This document shows positions 58,523 through 64,000 of a stretch of 64,000 bases of DNA, one piece after another. Each line of letters begins with the position of its first letter. Positions within the stretch are counted from its first letter, which is position 1. The DNA comes from Toxoplasma gondii ME49 (lineage: Eukaryota > Apicomplexa > Conoidasida > Eucoccidiorida > Sarcocystidae), in NCBI RefSeq assembly GCF_000006565.2, contig NC_031471.1:2266441-2330440 (forward strand), given 5' to 3'. The notes under the pieces are model-generated. The model made no database searches. It was not told the origin of the DNA and saw only the letters and a list, made by a program, of their open reading frames with translations. The position numbers and the translations under genes were made by a program.

Positions 58523-61500
58523 ATGGAGACAGAAGAGGCCGAACAAACGACGCCTCTTCAAAAGCTCCACTCCACCGGTGACGAGCAGGACTCGAGACAC
58601 CCTCGGCTTGGCGACGAAGTCCTCGGTCCACAAGCGTCCTCGGTAGCAGGCGCTTCTTCTTCCTCTTCTTCTTCGTCCTCCTCGATTCCGCTTTCTTCTT
58701 CTCGCTTTGATTCTCTTGACGAACAGCTAGGTCTCCTTCCTGGAACTGAGGAGGAACCTGAAGCAGCCTTGGACGCCCACTCCCGGCCAGAGGCGAGCGA
58801 AGACTCTCTCTCTTTTTCTGCGTGTAACTTTTCTCTTCCTTTTCTACCTCCTCCTCTCTCCTCTGCCTGTTCCGGGCCATCTACTTCCTCTTCGTCCTCT
58901 TCCCCTTCTTCTCTCTCATATACGTCCTCTTCCTCTTCGTCCTCTTCCCCTTCTTCTCTCTCATCTGCGTCCTCTTCCTCTTCGTCCTCTTCCCCTTTTT
59001 CTCTCTCATCTGCGTCCTCTTCCTCTGCGTCCTCTTCCTCTTCTTCTCTCTCCTCTGCGTCGTCTTCCTCTGCGTCCTCTTCTTCTTCGTCGTCGTCGCC
59101 TTCGAAGCAAGAGGAGAGGAGACAGAGACAGAGAGACCGCGTTCGAGTGAGGATTTTCCGACAGCTCGAGGTGCTCAGCTGGACGGCATGGCTGCGCGTC
59201 GTCCACCGGGAGACGCTGGCGCGGTCCTCGCTTCTCTCAGGGGCGATTCTCGAAAGGTTTCTCTCCTTCTGTTCGGCTCAGCGCGGCGAGAGGGAACTCC
59301 GACAAAAGTCGCGAGCGGACTTCGACGCTGTTCCGAAGCAGAGCAAACGGAAGCGCACTGGCGTGGAGACAGGAGGAGCGGCCGATGAGACATGCACGGA
59401 GGCAACGCAAGACTCCAAAAACACCGAGAGGAAGGAAACTGGAAGAGAAAGAGAAGAAGAAAGAGAAGAAGAGAGAGAAGAAGGGAGACGCGATGGAGAG
59501 GAAAGCTTCGATTTCTGTTTCCCTGCGGAAGGAGCTGCGGCGTTTGCCTTCCTGAAGGAGACCTTCCAGGTGAGGCCAGGACCCCCTTCTGGACAAAGTG
59601 TCGACTCCCTTTCTTATCTGTTTCGCTGGTGTCTTTGTGGCGGGACATTTTTTCTCAGACAGCGGAAGACTCGCCGCTTTTCTGCTGGCCAAGACAGACC
59701 CAGTCGTCTCTATCGTGACATGGTGTACGGACAAGTCAGATGAGCAGCCGTTGCCCGAGAGAGTTTCTGACTTGAACTGCGCAGAGAGAGACTCGAAGTA
59801 GACGAAGACACTTTGGACAGGACATCTTTACCTGGTGCCGTAGTTGCAGCATTTGAAGCGGTCTGCTGAGTCAATTCAACTAGAGCGGCAAGTGAAGAAC
59901 TTGTTTGGAATAACATCTATTTAAATGCGAAACAGTAGCTGTAGACCTCGCCTTCTCTCTTTCTATAAGAGGCGAACAGACATGGGAGCAGTGTACGGCG
60001 ACCTGTCTCGCCTGCACACTCTCTCCGTCTCTCTGACATGTCTGTTTCGCACTGGTCTCACTCTCGAAGAACGAAAGGTTGGGTGGTTTTCCCTGTCTCT
60101 TTTCATTTTGCGTTTTAAAAATCCTTCCTGAGATTTCCTTTCTCTTCACCCAGCGAGTGAAAGACAACGGCGGCCTTCCTCTGTACACAGGGGAGGCGCG
60201 TCTCGTGGAGAGTTGAAGAAAAACATGTTTTTCGCATTTCTGCGACTTCGCTGTGTTCTCTCTCGTGACCTCATTTTCCTCTTTTTCTTGAAAAAAATAG
60301 ACGAAAACATCACTCCCGACAAGCCTGGATTTGAACAAAACTCTTTTTGCCCGTTGAAGATGGTCGAGAAAAAAAGACGTTTCTCAGTGTTGACTGCAAC
60401 TCTCAATAAATCCTGAAATTCTGGCTTCTTGTGCTTCCCTCTTTCTTCCTTGTTTCATTGTCTCTCCATTTCCCTCGCCTTTTCTCCTTTCCCTCAGGAG
60501 TTTTTGCATTTTTTTCTCTCCAGCCTCCTTCTCTTGTTCTTCCTTCATGTGGATTTCTGCCCTCTAAATCGCCATTTGTTTCCTCCACTGTTCTCCCGTC
60601 TGTACGCAGTCCACGGACCGACCTAATGGCCATCCGTTCCTGCTGCCCCTGCGGCGCGTCGGGCCGCGCCTCGGCGCCTCGGCGCGCCTCGCCTGCGCCG
60701 TCGTCCTCCCACCCCACACTTCGACGGCCGCCGGAAAGGAGACACCTGTCTCTCGCTCGCCGCCGGGTGTCTTCGCGCCTGCAGCGGTTGGCGCCTCGAC
60801 AGCCATGCAGAGCGCGCGCGCAAAGATCCGGAGGGAGCGAGAACAAGTTTCAACGAACCCCACAGAGCGAGAAAAAGAAACATCCAGAGAAAGAACAGGC
60901 GAGAGAACAAGCGAGAGACCAAGCGAGAGATCAAGCGAGAGAACAAGCGAGAGACCAAGCGAGAGATCAAGCGAGAGAACAAGCGAGAGATCAAGCGAGA
61001 GAACAAGCGAGAGACCAAGCGAGAGAACAAGCGAGAGAACAAGCGAGAGACCAAGGAGACTAAGGGCGTCGCCGTACGGAGGAGGCGCTCTGCGGTTTCG
61101 GATGTTGCGAGCGATTGAGAGACGGCAGGGAACAGGCGCCATGCTGGCCGTGGTAGGCGAGGAGAGAGAAAGTGAACAGTGAGCAAAGAAGAAAGTTTTC
61201 GGGAGAGACACCCGCCGGAACGAAACAGAAGGGAAGCGAACATACAAACGCGGCGAGAGGGGGAGGCAGCAGTGACAAGTGCAAGAGGGAGAGAGTAAAC
61301 GAGAGGGAGGGAGGAAGAGAGAAGAAGAAACACCGCAACAGAAAGAGAAGACACACACACGGAAGCATGACTCCTGTGGAGAGGCAGATTGAACGTTTTC
61401 GCTTCAAGTCCCCTGGGTCCGCGACCATTCGTTCTCCTTCAGATTTTTGTTGCCCTTTGTCGAGTCCTGAGAATTCCTGCCCGCCTCGTCCTTGCTCTCC

Positions 61501-64000
61501 CGCCATCCGACATCCACCCGCCCGCTCTGCCAGGTCTGTTTTTCACCTTCTCTTCCCGGTTTTTCCAAATCTTTTTCTTCTCTCTGTTCTTCGCTGGTCA
61601 TCTCTGTTTTCTCTCCGCATTTTGTCTCTTTCGGTCCCCATTTTCTGGCCTCCTCTATTCCTCTTTTTTCTTCTCGTCTTCTGCGGGGACCTCCCGTCGC
61701 GCGCTGTGGACCTTCGGAGCCTCTGCGGTTCAGCGCCTTTCTCGTTTGTAAGTCAGCACGTTCCATACACTTCAATATACATGTGCATGTCTGTATTTAC
61801 ACCTTCGTTTGCATGCGCTTCGAATGAGGTATGCATGCTCATGTCTAGATGCATATAGCGGCCCGACTGTGCATGTTTCCATGCGTCCATATGCACATGC
61901 GTTTCTGCTGTAGGTTTGAGATTTCTTCGACGTCAAAGTTCCACTTTTGTCTGACTTTTCCGCTTTTTCTCGCAGGAGGGTCCTGTTGCGTGACGCCGAC
62001 GCCTCCGTGGATGGTGAAGCTCTTTCTTCGTCTTCAGCTTCCTCTTCCTGCCTTCCTCAACATCAAACCGGAGGACTACTCTTCTTCTCTCCCTTTTTCT
62101 TCTCCTTCCGCTTCTGCTCTTTCGTCTTCGCTGTGCACCTGGAACCGCCCCGTGCGCGTCTGGGGCGAGTACTTTTGCCGACGCGAGAAAAGGTGGATTG
62201 CATGCACCTTCTTCCCTTCCTTAGTTCTCCACGATGCCGCCGACACCCTTGCAGGAAGAGCGACTAGGCGGCCTAGCCAGCCGTCCTTCTCTTCCTTCCT
62301 CTCTGGGTACCTCTCTCGTTCTTCTCCATGTTCGTCTTCTCTCTCTTCTTCCTCGTCCTCTTCTCTCTCTTCTTCCTGTTCTAGAGGTAGCGTTCAGGTG
62401 CGAGGCGAGACGCGAGGCTCCAGGGCAGAAGAGCGAAGGCGCGGAGAGGGCGAGAGAGGAGACGACGGCAGAGAGGCGAGAAGCGAAGGAAAAGAAGAGG
62501 GAGGAGGCTTCATGTTTTTGCCCACATTCTCGCCGGGGCACAACAGACGGCTGCGCGCCGCTGAGAAGGAAGCGCAAGCAGCGACGGAGGCAAAAGGGAA
62601 GGAAAGGCGAGAAAAAAAATCGGAGAAAGAAGAAGAACCCGGTCTCCTAGGCGCGTTACTGCTCTTGCGAAGAGGCAGGAAACGACGAAGCAGAGACTCT
62701 TCTTCTTCCTGTTCTTCGTCGAGTTCGTCCTCTGAGTCTTCTGAGGAAGAAGACGCGGACGCCGGAAAACAGGCAAAAAGCAGAGCATGCAGAGAGGCAA
62801 AAGCAGAAAACAACGAAGTGGAACCAACAGAGGCGGAGAGTGCCGGAAGAAACGCGCCAAGACAGAAAACGGATCCTGCCTCTTCCTTCGCAAGTTCTTC
62901 TTTGTCTTCTGCTCGCTCATGTCGGTCTTCGTCTTCACCTTCTGCTTCATCAGCTTCTTCGTCTTCTTCGTCTTCATCAGCTTCTTCTTCGTGTTTGACT
63001 TCTTCTTTTCCTTCTTCATCTCTTTCTTCCTCCGTTCTGTGTCCTCAGACGGTCCTCCCGAGACATCTCAAAGTGACTCAGAGAGGAAACTTTTTCCCCC
63101 TTCTCATCGGCAGATCATCTCTGCTCTTTTTCTTCTTTTCCCCTCACGTTTTTTCTCTGTTGATTAGACCCTCCAGTGACTCTTCTTCCCTCTCTTCTTC
63201 TTCTTCTTCTTCTCTTTCGTCTTCTTCTCTTTCGTCTTCTTCTTCTCTTTCGTCTTCTTCTCTTTCGTCTTCTTCTTCTTCTTCTTCTTCTCTTTCGTCT
63301 TCTTCTGTTTTGTCTTCTTTCTCTTCTTCTTCTGTGGAGAGAGCGAGCATCTGGCACTCTCTGTCGGCGGCGCTGGCGGAGGCGCGGAGGCGCCAGAGCG
63401 AGTGTTCTCCAGACTTTATCGTGTCTTCTCCTTTCTTCTCGACTTTCTTGTCTCCCGGAGAAAGGACGCAAGGGAATCCGAAACACGTTGTAGCTGCGTT
63501 GTTTGCCTCTGTTCTCCTCCGCACAGTCGGCAAGACGCGCTTCTCCCTCCCTCCGGCGTTCTCCGACTTCTTCGAACAAGAACTGAAACTCCAACTCCAC
63601 CTGTGTCTACCTCCTTCCTCTCCTTCCTCTCCTTCCTCTCCTCCATCGTCTGCGTTGTGTGGAGGACCGCTCCGCTCTTTTTTTTCGGGGGAAAAGGCGC
63701 AGAGCGAAGGCGTTAAGGAGGAGCCAGAGGGAGGAGCGACACTGTCTGCTGCTTCTGCTTTTCCTTTTGAGGTCGAGGAGGAGCGGCACCAGCTCGCTTT
63801 CGAGTTCAGTCAGGCCTGGCAGAAAGCTGCTTCCTCGCGCTCTTCTCGCGCGCGAACGAGAAGAGACGAACGAGGAAGCAGCGCAAGTGCCATCTCCCGT
63901 TCTGGGGATCGAAACTCCTTCCCACCCCCCAGCAATCGAAAACGCATGCGGTCTAGTCAGTCGTCTTCTCTCTCTTCTTCTCTCTCTTCTTCTCTCTCTT
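58523..64000 (+). CDS. Rad4/XPC-like DNA damage recognition protein (3' end outside window)
   Basis: Four exons found: 58523-59569, 60610-61152, 61443-61533, and 61976 to the window edge, still open there; phases agree, with at least 1235 residues. Rad4/XPC recognises helix-distorting lesions to start nucleotide excision repair. The calling evidence is the split transglutaminase-like fold. Exon 1 has a helical part (EVLSWTAWLRVVHRETLA). Exons 2-3 give LRFRMLRAIERR then IFVALCRVLRIPARLVLALP (531-550). Exon 4 begins with LQLPLPAFLNIKPEDY and then VRVWGEYFCRREKRWI (620-635), matching the XPC pattern before its DNA-binding domains. The DNA-binding BHD domains would lie beyond the window. Poly-Ser, Ser-Glu-Arg and acidic/basic inserts separate the conserved parts. 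The first in-frame ATG (58523) has A at -3 and G at +4. Confidence 0.7.
58886..59100 (+). repeat. 45-base tandem repeat encoding poly-Ser
   Basis: TCCCCTTCTTCTCTCTCAT recurs at 58901, 58946 and (with one change) 58991, a 45-base period. It then degenerates into TCCTCTTCCTCTGCG units. It is in frame and encodes Ser-rich sequence with periodic Pro-Ser-Ser-Leu-Ser, within exon 1 of the Rad4/XPC-like gene. Confidence 0.85.
60898..61053 (+). repeat. 12-base tandem repeat encoding Ser-Glu-Arg units
   Basis: About thirteen copies of AAGCGAGAGANC, with N = A, C or T giving Thr, Pro or Ser in the variable codon. It lies inside exon 2 of the Rad4/XPC-like gene and encodes [TPS]-S-E-R. Because the period is a multiple of three and contains no stop, every frame on both strands is open here. 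Confidence 0.95.
63181..63330 (+). repeat. TCT/TTCG trinucleotide-type repeat encoding poly-Ser
   Basis: Runs of TCT codons interrupted by CTT TCG TCT units inside the last visible exon of the Rad4/XPC-like gene, coding Ser with regular Leu-Ser. Confidence 0.9.

Noticed and set aside
60564..61360. Long minus-strand frames over the 12-base repeat
   Set aside because: They exist only because the repeat lacks stops in every frame. The plus-strand frame joins conserved exons on both sides in phase.

Overview
The window looks like nuclear DNA from a cyst-forming coccidian (Sarcocystidae), most likely Toxoplasma gondii or a close relative such as Hammondia or Neospora. The reasons are a tandem array of SRS (SAG1-related) GPI-anchored surface antigen genes, genes with many short exons, serine-rich extensions on conserved enzymes, frequent GCATGC motifs and long (AT)n tracts in introns. 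No bacterial operon features are present. I chose exon borders by hand from GT/AG sites, reading phase and family motifs. For every complete multi-exon model the summed coding length is a multiple of three.

Layout. 1-5.5 kb: PP4/PP6-type protein phosphatase (+) with a 594-residue Ser-rich N-terminal extension. 8.5-13.4 kb: eight-exon thiolase (-). 16.1-17.5 kb: small two-exon membrane protein resembling RNase kappa / V-ATPase subunit f (+). 18.4-34.1 kb: tandem SRS array on the minus strand with five intact genes and one pseudogene; the intact genes carry a conserved block at a nearly constant distance upstream of the start codon. 37.0-39.9 kb: coiled-coil protein of unknown function (-). 43.4-48.5 kb: proton-translocating NAD(P) transhydrogenase in the beta-then-alpha fused order (+). 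50.0-57.7 kb: nine-exon CCR4/PDE12-type exonuclease (EEP fold) (-). 58.5 kb to the right edge: Rad4/XPC-like DNA damage recognition protein (+), which runs off the window.

The housekeeping genes (phosphatase, thiolase, transhydrogenase, RNA exonuclease, DNA repair) have no evident shared pathway. Thiolase/RNase-kappa-like, coiled-coil/transhydrogenase and exonuclease/Rad4 are head-to-head pairs with divergent upstream regions. The SRS array is the fast-evolving part. Pairs of genes share nearly identical second (membrane-proximal) domains but different first (exposed) domains, with the identity ending at the inter-domain linker. This suggests repeated local gene conversion or domain shuffling.
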